DNA of 64,000 nt. Origin: Rhynchopus sp. YZ270_cl-10 (lineage: Eukaryota; Euglenozoa; Diplonemea; Diplonemida; Diplonemidae). Of this stretch, positions 56,127 to 64,000 are shown in pieces. The translations under genes were made by a program, and so were the position numbers. How positions within the stretch are numbered: position 1 is the first letter of the stretch; each line of letters begins with the position of its first letter. The stretch is from positions 1,364,001 through 1,428,000 of the forward strand of contig OZ037864.1 in the NCBI GenBank assembly GCA_964035575.1. Reading direction: 5' to 3'. Under the pieces are notes generated by a model, which worked only from the letters and a program-made list of their open reading frames with translations, was not told the DNA's origin and ran no database searches.

Positions 56127-58250
56127 ATGCAAAACCCGGCTGGCCTCCATGCGGCATCCCCCGGCAACGTCGAGATTCTCGACGGCGAACAAGCCGGACA
56201 GCAGGTAGTGCGCCCCCTCGTGCTGACACTCCAACCACCGCGGGAATACCGCATCCACCCCTTCCCCTCCAGCTTCCTGCAGGCACAGGCCACGGCCATG
56301 CTGAAGCAGATGGAGTGGGAAGCCGAGGTGACGGGCAGGAAGGCGGACGTCCTTCAGGTCACCGCCCCGCATCCGCCCCCCAACACAGAGCTCGACATCA
56401 ACGGGCACCGCATGTCCATCCAGGACATGGACACCATCCGTGCCGAGCGGAAAAGGAGGGAGGAGGAAAAGCGGCTGAAGAAGGAGCACCGCGCACACGA
56501 GGACGCCATTGCGGCCCTGTTGGCGGCCTTGCAAGGCGTCAAGCGAACAGGTGGGCGGGGAGGTGGTAGGGGCTACACCGCGAAGGACGTCGTCGTCCCC
56601 GTCGCGCACCTCCACGCGGTGCTGAAGGTCATCGCCCAGGACCGCACCAAGCAAACGCCCACGACACCTGCCACACCACTGCCCTCCCCTACAGTTCCAG
56701 TCACAACCACCACTGCTGCTGCGTCTGCGCCTAGTGAGGTTACTGCACCTGTGTCTGCTGTGCCTGCTACACCTGCTGTGTCTGCTACACCCGCTGCTAC
56801 ACCCGCTACTGCACCCGCTACTACACCTGCACCTGAGCTTGCACAGCTGCGGCAGGAGTTTGCTGCTGCGTTGCAGCGGGCGAAAGAGGAGGCAGCTGCC
56901 GTGACAAGGCAGATGACGGAGAAGGCAGTGGAGAACGCAGAAGGCACGCAGCTCCTCCTCGAGCAGCTCCGCGAAGAGGTGAGGGCCACCAAGGCGCTGG
57001 CCGTTGACCAGGTGGGGGTGTCCACGGAACTGCAGGCAGTGAAGAAGAAGGCGGAACGCGCGGCAAAGCAGGCGACCAATGCACTCGAAGCAGCCACCGC
57101 CACTAATCTGAGGGTCGTTACCTTTGAGAGGGAGGAAATGGAAGACATCCGCCTTCAACTCCACAACCAAAAGAAGGAGCAGCAGGTCATCGTCAAAGCC
57201 ATTTCTGGAGTGCAGTCCGGCGCACCCGCTGCCACCCAACTAGCGGTCAGAATGGAGCTGTTGGAGGAACGGGTGATGCAAGTGACGCAGGCACAAGACA
57301 AGGCACAAGACACGTCAACCAGAACCGCAAGCCAGCAGACCCAGCAGGCGGAGGAGCTGCAGTCCGCGTACGTGAAGTTGCACGCGTGGACAACCGAGGT
57401 TGCGGCGAAAGCTACCACCGCCAGCAGCACGGCTGAACAGCTCGTGGAGGCACACAAGAGAGCTGAGGCCGCTGTTCCCCACCTCCAGGAAGGGCTGCAA
57501 GAACAGGGCAGGCGCACGCAGCAGGCGGCAGCTGATACTGTTGTGGTATCAGCCATGGCTGAAGAGGCCCTGAAGAAGGCGCACCAGACCGACGACAGGC
57601 TGACAGCCGCAGCGAACCGCCTCAGCAACGAAGTCAACCTCCTCCGGAGTCAAGCAGAGGAGGAGGCGGCATTGGCCCGGCAGCGCAACCACGCTCTCGA
57701 AGCCAAAACGAAGGAGGCCCTGATGCAAACACAGCGGGGTACGGCCAACCTGGTTGACGCCGCCACCATCAAGTTCGCCGCCGTGGACGGGGAAGCGCAA
57801 CGGATAAAGGAGGACCAGGAGCAGGCGATGCGTTACCAGTGCAAACACAATGGTGAGGTGGAAGCGGCGCTGGAACACGTCGTCAGCACACATGATAGGA
57901 CTGAGCAGCAACCACCAGCGTCGCATCAGCAGTTGAAGCCACTGGTGCAGGAGGCACCGCCGAATCTCCCCCAGCAAAAGCCCACCTCAGCCCCGAGCGA
58001 CAACCACGATAGGTCCATCGCCCGGAGCGCGGGGGAAATGCCGCGGGCTACACGGATGGAACAGATCGCCGATACGTTCAACCGGGCTAAGAAGATCGTG
58101 ACAGGGCCGTACAGCGTGGGCCCGAAACCACAAGCGAAGGAAGGGAAAGGGAAGGGACCGACGGCGACAAAGGGGACCAAGTCCGCAGGGCAGCCGCTCA
58201 TCACGAGCTTCGCAACAGTCCCCCGTGAACGCAATCAGGATCGGCAATGA
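56127..58250 (+). CDS. LINE ORF1, coiled-coil protein
   Basis: A 707-residue protein, presumably the RNA-binding or particle-forming ORF1 product of the retrotransposon. The ATG at 56127 is the first ATG although the frame is open from 56040. A charged region around residues 105-135 (RAERKRREEEKRLKKE) is followed by a Thr/Pro/Ala-rich linker (about 180-240) with repeated TPA and ATP. A very long heptad-like Gln/Ala-rich coiled coil occupies about 245-610, with a basic Lys/Gly-rich tail. No zinc knuckle or RRM is visible. Near the C-terminus, GQPLITSFA resembles a PCNA-interacting (PIP) motif QxxIxxF with only one aromatic residue. ORF2's first usable ATG lies 118 bases after the stop in another frame. 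Confidence 0.8.
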   Translation: MQNPAGLHAASPGNVEILDGEQAGQQVVRPLVLTLQPPREYRIHPFPSSFLQAQATAMLKQMEWEAEVTGRKADVLQVTAPHPPPNTELDINGHRMSIQDMDTIRAERKRREEEKRLKKEHRAHEDAIAALLAALQGVKRTGGRGGGRGYTAKDVVVPVAHLHAVLKVIAQDRTKQTPTTPATPLPSPTVPVTTTTAAASAPSEVTAPVSAVPATPAVSATPAATPATAPATTPAPELAQLRQEFAAALQRAKEEAAAVTRQMTEKAVENAEGTQLLLEQLREEVRATKALAVDQVGVSTELQAVKKKAERAAKQATNALEAATATNLRVVTFEREEMEDIRLQLHNQKKEQQVIVKAISGVQSGAPAATQLAVRMELLEERVMQVTQAQDKAQDTSTRTASQQTQQAEELQSAYVKLHAWTTEVAAKATTASSTAEQLVEAHKRAEAAVPHLQEGLQEQGRRTQQAAADTVVVSAMAEEALKKAHQTDDRLTAAANRLSNEVNLLRSQAEEEAALARQRNHALEAKTKEALMQTQRGTANLVDAATIKFAAVDGEAQRIKEDQEQAMRYQCKHNGEVEAALEHVVSTHDRTEQQPPASHQQLKPLVQEAPPNLPQQKPTSAPSDNHDRSIARSAGEMPRATRMEQIADTFNRAKKIVTGPYSVGPKPQAKEGKGKGPTATKGTKSAGQPLITSFATVPRERNQDRQ

Positions 58251-58368
58251 GGCTGTTCAAACGAACCCCTCACACAACTCAAACCCTCCCTCTCCAACGA
58301 TCACCATTCCATCCCGACTTCCATCCTTTCAACCCCAGCACCCTCAGCATATCATCCCCCTACCTCTC

Positions 58369-61300
58369 ATGACGGCGACCCTAGCAGTCCCTCCGAAAGT
58401 ATATCTCCCGCTTGTGACAACGCCAGCATCTCCAGAGATGAGCATCGACTCAAAGATTGGATACGCGTCCGCGTGCGGGAAGCATCGTACAAATATGAGA
58501 GGCGGGGGGGATGACCCTATTGCAGAGAGAGCAGAGAATAATGTGTGGCTGGACCGGACAGCAGCGAGCTTGCACACCTCCCGTCACGTGATCCCTGGGG
58601 ACGGCAACTGCCTCTTTAGGGCGCTCGCCTCACAATGCACCGGGAGTATATGTGCGGCCTCCTTGCGCAGAGACGTCATCAGCCACCTGCGCACAAACGA
58701 AGAGTCCAGGTACCTGTATGAAGCCGGGCCGGCAGCAGCCACGACCTCGTTCAGCATATACCTGGACCACATGAGCCGTGACGGCACCTACGGGGACCAC
58801 CTCTGCTTGCAGGCGGCAGCGACGATCCTCAAGGCGGAGGTATGGGTCCTCAACGCCAGCACGGGAAGTCGTGGCACACTGCGACGTGAGGGCTGCCCTG
58901 CCCAACGGAACCGTGTGCTGGGACTAACGTACAGACCTGAGCATTATGACATACTCAGAATCCCGATGGCTCTCCTCCGAAGTCTACGAGCCTGTCAGAA
59001 CGGCATTCTCCCCCTCGAGGCACCGTCTCCGGCGAACAGGAACAGACGGCAACCCCGAGCTCCGCCTACACCCGCACCCAGACCCCTAACCATCACCACC
59101 ATCAACGTAACGTCGCTGCAAACGCACCACCGTGACGTGGCTGACCTCCCGGCTGATATCCTTGCCTTACAGGAGACAAGGGTCGGGAAGGAACACATGG
59201 GCACACATGGGCAATACTTCCACGCAAAAGGAAGGGAGGTACACTGGGGAAAGGCCCTCGCAAAGACGGGAGGAGGCGAGCGCCAGCAAATCGCACCGGG
59301 AGGCGTGGCGATAATGACCAAGAGTGGCCTGATAGCGCAAACCATCGCGCCTAAATCACCGGTGGAAAAACGCTGTCACGATTCAACGAGGGTGGTCCAC
59401 ACAGCTGTTGCGGTGGGCGCAGGGGCTGCCTTCCACGTCATCTCCCTCTACGCACACGCAGGCCAGGAGGCGGCGGCCGAACGAGAAGCACTCATCAAGG
59501 ACGCATTGGAGATGGCAACTGGCCTGGGTCACGCAGTCCCAGTCATCATCATCGGGGACTTCAACTGCAACGCCTCCAATAGCGTCACTCTTGCGGCAGC
59601 GCAGAGATCTGGAAGATGGGTTGATGTGGCGGAGAGCCTAGCCGCTGCCCAACGGACCCCTCCACCTTTCACCTGCAGAACGGCCAACTCGAACGGAACG
59701 CGGATTGATATGTGCCTGGCGAATGCGACGGCAGCACCAGCGATCTATAAAGTGACAGTTGACTCCAGCTTCGACGACTGCCCTTTCCCGACACATGTAC
59801 CGCTCACCTTCACCCTCGACCTAAACGTATATTCTGGCCGCACCCGGAGATGCGTGCTCCCCAAGCCCTTCCCACTGGATAGACCAAGGAACACCCCAGA
59901 GACTGCGGTGGCATTTGCTAGCCAGCTGGAGAAAAACGACAGGAGCGAGGCATCAGGAGAAAGCAAGCTTGCTGAGTTTGCAGAGGTGGGTGAGAAGTTC
60001 CTACTCCTCCTCCATGAGGACAGCATAGCGTCCCCACATTCTGATTACTGCGGGCGAAGCGAGACATCCCTTGTGAAGACGGCCAGGCACGCCACAAAGC
60101 ACAGCAGCAAAAATGGGGCGTCCTCAAAGCTAACAAGGGCGAGGGACGCTGTCATGGGAAACCTACGCACGCTTCTCCAAATAGGAAGGGCCAGACTGCT
60201 TGTGGACAAGCCGTACGCAATGACCCGCAGGGAGAGGTACGCGTGGGAGGCGCTGTCCCGACTCCGAGGAGGCCCGCTGAGGGATGAGATCACTGAGGCC
60301 CTCTTCGTACCAAACCCCGGAGTGGATTACCTGCACCGCCTCCTAGAGAAACTCGAAGGCTCCCAGAGAGAAGCCTTTGCCGCCATGAAGGCACAACGCA
60401 GTCTGCATTGGAAGCACACCATGCAAAACGTTGGGAGCAAAGGTCAAGGTGCCATCTTCGACTATGTGGCTGACCGCTTCACCACGCCGGCAGCGTTCAT
60501 GAAGCAACAAGATGGCACTCTCACGGCTGACCCAGCCAAGGTTGACTCCCTCCTCAGAGACAACCAGGCATGGGGTGGTATATTCCAAAAATACGCCTCC
60601 TCACCCGAGCCAAGTTGGGACTCCTTCCTCGCAGTGTACGAAGATGTACTACCGGCGGCAGAAGACATGACTTGTGAACCCATCAAGGTGGAAGATGTAC
60701 ACAAGGCACTCAAACGTATGAAGCGTACCACCTCACCAGGCATGCACGGATGGAGAGCACACGAAGTGGAACAGCTACCTGACTCTATCATCGCCATCCT
60801 TGTGGAATGCCTAAATGCCGTCGAACGGGACGGCGTGTGGCCTGAAGCCCTCATGCAAGCACTGGTGCCGCTAATCCCGAAACCAGACAGTGATGGAGAC
60901 CCCCTGTCGCAACGACCCATCACCATCACGGCGGTCCTCTATAGGATATGGGCATCGATACGTGCTCAATCCGCCTTTCCGTGGTTGGACAAGTTGTCAC
61001 CTGCAGGATTGCACGGGTGCAGGCCCAAACACGGGACGGAGGACTTGTACTGGCACCTCGCAGCACAGTTAGAATGCGCACACCTCACCGGTGAACACAT
61101 CTTTGGAGTAGCCATAGACTTTAAGAAGTGCTTTGATACCGTCCCCATCAACATCGCGATGTGCCTTGCAGCGAGACTGGGCTTCAATGGAGTGGTGCTA
61201 TCGGTACTCAGAGAGGCTTATGTGAAGATGAAGAGACACTTCCGGTGCAACGGGTCTGTGGGAGAACCCTTCACACCAACCAATGGTATCATGCAGGGGT

Positions 61301-64000
61301 GCCCATTGAGTGTGATCCTAATAAACATTGTTATCAGCGTATGGATGCGTGAGGTCGACAGCAAGGGGGCTGAGACCACATCATTCGTTGACGACATCTA
61401 CGCCACTGCCCCATCTCACCAGCTCCAGCAGATGGCCGTTGACCGAACAGTGATCTTCTCTCACCACACCCAGATGGACATCAGCGTCTCAAAGTCGCTC
61501 ACCTTCTCCACGTGCCGCACGCGCCCATGTGAAATCAAGGTGATCAACGTGCAAACCGGAGAGCTAATGTGCCACAACCCTCCGACGTTCCTCCCTGTCA
61601 AGAACAGCTTCGACAGCACAGGGGTCATGCAGCACGCACAACCAGGCACCAACCTTAGCTCCTTGCCCGTCTCCAATCGCATCTCCAACAGGTCCTCAAA
61701 CGCGGTGAAGAACCTGGGAAGGGTGCGGTCCCTCCCAACACCAGTAAACCACCGAGACCACATAGCGGCAATGACTGCGGGGTCAAAGTGCTATTATGGC
61801 GCGTCCGTGACTTACCTGTCCCCGGAGAAACGGGCAAAACTTCAGAAAAACTTCACAGCAGCTGTCTGGACCGGGCCTTCGCGACGTGCTGTGGTGGCGG
61901 TCATGCACATCCTACAGCACGGCCACCGACTAGACCCGGAGATGGTCTTCCACATTCGCAGGCTACGTGCGTGGATCAAACAGATGAGAAGAGAAAACTG
62001 CAGACATCTATGTGCGGTGGCGTGGCAGCACAGAGATTCCCTGTCCTACGGACCGTTCTTCCTCCTCAATGAATCACTGAACGCCTTGGGGTGGGACTGG
62101 GTTGCCCCCAACCAAGTCAGATTCACCAACGAATCAGGAGACCAAACCCTGCTGGACGTTGACACCCTCACCGAAAAGCAAGCCACGTCAGTCGAGGCCG
62201 AGGCACGTCACAAACTGCGGAATGCCCTAATGAGGTCCCTTGCGAACAAGCGATCGAGCGACTACGACGGACTCCAACATGGTGTTGACGGCAGAGTGAC
62301 CAGGCACCTGCTGGAAGACCCCGAGAGCAACTTAACCGGGTACCAGAAAGGCATCCTTCGCTCCATCATCGCAGGGGCAATGACAACAACGGGTAGATCC
62401 GGCCTCATCACCGACGGATGCCCTTACTGTGAGACCGAAGCCCGCGAAACAGTTCGCCATATGTGGTGGGAATGCAGTGCGTGGGAGGAGGTACGCAGCC
62501 GTCACCCTGTCGCAGCCGCGGACAGGACGGACTGGCCGAACTGTCTGGTCATTTGCGGGGTGGCACCACGGTACCGTCACGACTGCCACGACAACGTTCT
62601 CCCGCGAGACGACCACGAGAGGATCGCACTAGTGAGAAATCTGCAAAGGCTATTCATAGAGATAGTCAGGCAAAGACAGATTCGAGATGACCGCCCAGCA
62701 GAGTCGGCCCGCCACCACCGCCTGGTTGACTACCCATGGGGATGGTCTTCTCCCCAACCCATGCGAGTGCAACTCCCTTCACTGCGTTACCAAGACGTGG
62801 GGGCCATATGGAAACACAGTGAAGACCTATGGTACGCAACCAACCACTGGGTAAACAGTCTGCAATGGGCGCATAACGGATCGGAGCACTCCGTTAGCTA
62901 CATTGAGCTCGCAATAGACTTCGAGCTGACCACGGGACTTTCCTTGCCGGGTATCAAGAACCGTAGATACCAGCCATACTGTGCGTCTCAAACCGTGTGC
63001 ACTGTGCGCAACACCCTAGAAGGCCGCCAGGGCACAGAGGTGTTCTTTGATGGTGGTGCTAGACAGAACGGTACGGTATTTGCGAGGGCAGGGGCAGGAG
63101 CAGTTGTCTACATCGACGGGGTGAAGGCAGCATCCGTAGCTACGCCCCTGCCATTTGCAAGAAGCAACAACGTTGCCGAGTACGAAGGGGCTAGCAGTGG
63201 CCTTTGCCTTCTTCGCGACCTACCCCCAGAAGTGTGTGGCCAGGCGACCATATACGGTGACTCTAAACTGATCATCGAGCACATCAAGGGGAACACAACA
63301 TGCAAAGAGAACCTCCAGCCATTCCTCCACCGCATCAGGGCCCAAATCCGAGACCTGCAACCCCGCTACGTCATCGAATGGCGCCACGTCAAGCGGAACC
63401 TCAACACTGACGCTGACGCTCTCAGCAATGAAGCGATGGATACGGTCGAAGTTGCGAGGGCGGAGCAGCTAAGCCAGGCAGCTGCAGAATACCCTCTCTT
63501 CCAAAAGAGCGTATGGGCCAAAGCACTGTCACTGCAGAGCCTCACCCGTGACCTACGCAGTGTGGTCCAAGTCGACAGTTGGACCAGAGGCAAAGAGGGA
63601 GGTGTCACCAGTCTGACAGCGCTCGGAGGGACAGTGGTGCAAGGGGTAAACCGACGGGCTGTGCTTTCCGCCAAGACAGAGGCCGTCCTCCGCCACCTCA
63701 ACGCCCACAACATCCGCAGCGAACAGCCGCATGGCCCTAGCTCCATCCTGTATGAGGAGAGCCAAGCATGGGCAGCACGGTTCTACCCCCAGGACCACTA
63801 CGCCGCGAACTGGACGGAGGCATCCAGCCAGGCACGGGGCAGAGCGGCGGTGGACACTGCAGCCTTCAGGTCCAGACCCCCGCGACCAGCCCCCGCGGGG
63901 GCCCGCAAGAACGCCAAAATCATCTCATGTGAGAGCCACGGAAAAGTCAGATGTGTGTCCTGTGTGAAAGTGCGAGCCGTAGTGGAAACCTGCTGCAACC
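58369..64000 (+). CDS. LINE ORF2: OTU, APE endonuclease, RT, CCHC, RNase H (partial)
   Basis: An open frame of at least 1877 residues running off the window. OTU protease at about 70-195: catalytic Cys in GDGNCLFRA and His in PEHYDIL. APE endonuclease at about 240-480: ITTINVTSLQ, ILALQETR, VISLYAHA, IIIGDFNCN, RIDMCLAN and FPTHVPLTF supply the Asn, Glu, Tyr, Asp/Asn, Asp and His of the active site. Reverse transcriptase at about 780-1050: RPITITAVLYRIW, AIDFKKCFDTVP, GIMQGCPLS and the catalytic FVDD. CCHC-type finger at about 1350 (CPYC...H...C). RNase H at about 1557-1690: VFFDGGA, NNVAEYEG, IYGDSK and NTDADALSN give the Asp, Glu, Asp, Asp set. A Cys-rich tail with CxxC follows. All catalytic sites look intact. 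The frame continues upstream of the ATG into ORF1's end, so translation by reinitiation or frameshift is possible. Confidence 0.9.
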   Translation, partial: MTATLAVPPKVYLPLVTTPASPEMSIDSKIGYASACGKHRTNMRGGGDDPIAERAENNVWLDRTAASLHTSRHVIPGDGNCLFRALASQCTGSICAASLRRDVISHLRTNEESRYLYEAGPAAATTSFSIYLDHMSRDGTYGDHLCLQAAATILKAEVWVLNASTGSRGTLRREGCPAQRNRVLGLTYRPEHYDILRIPMALLRSLRACQNGILPLEAPSPANRNRRQPRAPPTPAPRPLTITTINVTSLQTHHRDVADLPADILALQETRVGKEHMGTHGQYFHAKGREVHWGKALAKTGGGERQQIAPGGVAIMTKSGLIAQTIAPKSPVEKRCHDSTRVVHTAVAVGAGAAFHVISLYAHAGQEAAAEREALIKDALEMATGLGHAVPVIIIGDFNCNASNSVTLAAAQRSGRWVDVAESLAAAQRTPPPFTCRTANSNGTRIDMCLANATAAPAIYKVTVDSSFDDCPFPTHVPLTFTLDLNVYSGRTRRCVLPKPFPLDRPRNTPETAVAFASQLEKNDRSEASGESKLAEFAEVGEKFLLLLHEDSIASPHSDYCGRSETSLVKTARHATKHSSKNGASSKLTRARDAVMGNLRTLLQIGRARLLVDKPYAMTRRERYAWEALSRLRGGPLRDEITEALFVPNPGVDYLHRLLEKLEGSQREAFAAMKAQRSLHWKHTMQNVGSKGQGAIFDYVADRFTTPAAFMKQQDGTLTADPAKVDSLLRDNQAWGGIFQKYASSPEPSWDSFLAVYEDVLPAAEDMTCEPIKVEDVHKALKRMKRTTSPGMHGWRAHEVEQLPDSIIAILVECLNAVERDGVWPEALMQALVPLIPKPDSDGDPLSQRPITITAVLYRIWASIRAQSAFPWLDKLSPAGLHGCRPKHGTEDLYWHLAAQLECAHLTGEHIFGVAIDFKKCFDTVPINIAMCLAARLGFNGVVLSVLREAYVKMKRHFRCNGSVGEPFTPTNGIMQGCPLSVILINIVISVWMREVDSKGAETTSFVDDIYATAPSHQLQQMAVDRTVIFSHHTQMDISVSKSLTFSTCRTRPCEIKVINVQTGELMCHNPPTFLPVKNSFDSTGVMQHAQPGTNLSSLPVSNRISNRSSNAVKNLGRVRSLPTPVNHRDHIAAMTAGSKCYYGASVTYLSPEKRAKLQKNFTAAVWTGPSRRAVVAVMHILQHGHRLDPEMVFHIRRLRAWIKQMRRENCRHLCAVAWQHRDSLSYGPFFLLNESLNALGWDWVAPNQVRFTNESGDQTLLDVDTLTEKQATSVEAEARHKLRNALMRSLANKRSSDYDGLQHGVDGRVTRHLLEDPESNLTGYQKGILRSIIAGAMTTTGRSGLITDGCPYCETEARETVRHMWWECSAWEEVRSRHPVAAADRTDWPNCLVICGVAPRYRHDCHDNVLPRDDHERIALVRNLQRLFIEIVRQRQIRDDRPAESARHHRLVDYPWGWSSPQPMRVQLPSLRYQDVGAIWKHSEDLWYATNHWVNSLQWAHNGSEHSVSYIELAIDFELTTGLSLPGIKNRRYQPYCASQTVCTVRNTLEGRQGTEVFFDGGARQNGTVFARAGAGAVVYIDGVKAASVATPLPFARSNNVAEYEGASSGLCLLRDLPPEVCGQATIYGDSKLIIEHIKGNTTCKENLQPFLHRIRAQIRDLQPRYVIEWRHVKRNLNTDADALSNEAMDTVEVARAEQLSQAAAEYPLFQKSVWAKALSLQSLTRDLRSVVQVDSWTRGKEGGVTSLTALGGTVVQGVNRRAVLSAKTEAVLRHLNAHNIRSEQPHGPSSILYEESQAWAARFYPQDHYAANWTEASSQARGRAAVDTAAFRSRPPRPAPAGARKNAKIISCESHGKVRCVSCVKVRAVVETCCN

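Larger units (their letters stand above)
55995..64000 (+). mobile_element. Long non-LTR retrotransposon (APE-type LINE with OTU and RNase H)
   Basis: From just after the last hairpin repeat the composition turns GC-rich and stays so to the window edge. Two long frames are present: ORF1 (56127-58250) and ORF2 (58369 to beyond 64000). A (CA)n run at about 56074-56094 lies in the putative 5' untranslated part. The domain order APE endonuclease, RT, CCHC, RNase H is that of APE-type LINEs of the I/Tad/R1-like assemblage. The OTU domain is an addition. Over 8 kb lie inside the window and the 3' end is not reached, so target duplications cannot be checked. ORF1, and ORF2 as far as visible, are uninterrupted, which suggests a young and possibly active copy. 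Confidence 0.9.

Noticed and set aside
56036-57239. 422-codon minus-strand frame opposite LINE ORF1
   Set aside because: Low-complexity shadow of the Ala/Gln-rich ORF1 coding strand.

Overview
This 64 kb window looks like nuclear DNA of a flagellated protist. Compact, GC-rich genes (some with 44-171 nt GT-AG introns, one with a 385 nt intron) alternate with very AT-rich, homopolymer-laden spacers. A DNAAF1-like axonemal dynein assembly factor implies a motile flagellum. Every convincing gene is on the + strand. Most start codons lie a short way downstream of a pyrimidine tract ending in AG. One coiled-coil protein carries a C-terminal motif common in euglenozoan and other protist proteins. 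Together these suggest a directional gene cluster with possible spliced-leader trans-splicing. A euglenozoan (diplonemid-like) source is a guess, not a conclusion.

Layout. 1-14.1 kb is a gene-rich block: kelch protein, unknown helical protein, right-handed beta-helix protein, beta-carbonic anhydrase, coiled-coil protein, RNase P p30 homologue, CCCH zinc-finger protein. 14.1-31.2 kb is a 17 kb near-desert of poly-T/poly-A and dozens of short dispersed hairpin repeats. It also holds small inverted-repeat elements and one weak two-exon gene candidate. 31.2-42.4 kb is a second gene block: EF-hand protein, DNAAF1, HMG-box protein, a five-exon unknown protein, a GGCT-like protein, a GT25-like glycosyltransferase and a BIR-domain protein. 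A MITE cluster interrupts it at 35.1-37.3 kb. 42.4-56 kb is again repeat-rich. It holds a probable three-exon small gene, a 1.19 kb palindrome, a terminal-inverted-repeat element filled with a 10-bp satellite, an Mlo-like membrane protein and a 1.7 kb element with 16-bp inverted termini. About 56 kb to the right edge is a long non-LTR retrotransposon. Its ORF1 is coiled-coil; its ORF2 runs OTU protease, APE endonuclease, reverse transcriptase, zinc knuckle, RNase H, and is still open at base 64000.

Most unusual content. The spacers carry at least nine families of 30-200 bp elements that fold into hairpins. Family A alone has about 28 copies. Families A, C and D share a GATG...CATC-type closing stem or a CACGAGA-like loop, while B, G and H are closed by AGTG...CACT, as if two clamps had been combined with different cores. 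Several copies are interrupted by other members. One 45-bp insert sits inside a family A hairpin between two exact 14-bp copies of the target. I know of no described element class with this construction.

The host genes show no shared pathway. They are ordinary cellular functions (RNA processing, carbonate chemistry, flagellar assembly, mitochondrial DNA binding, glycosylation) arranged head to tail.
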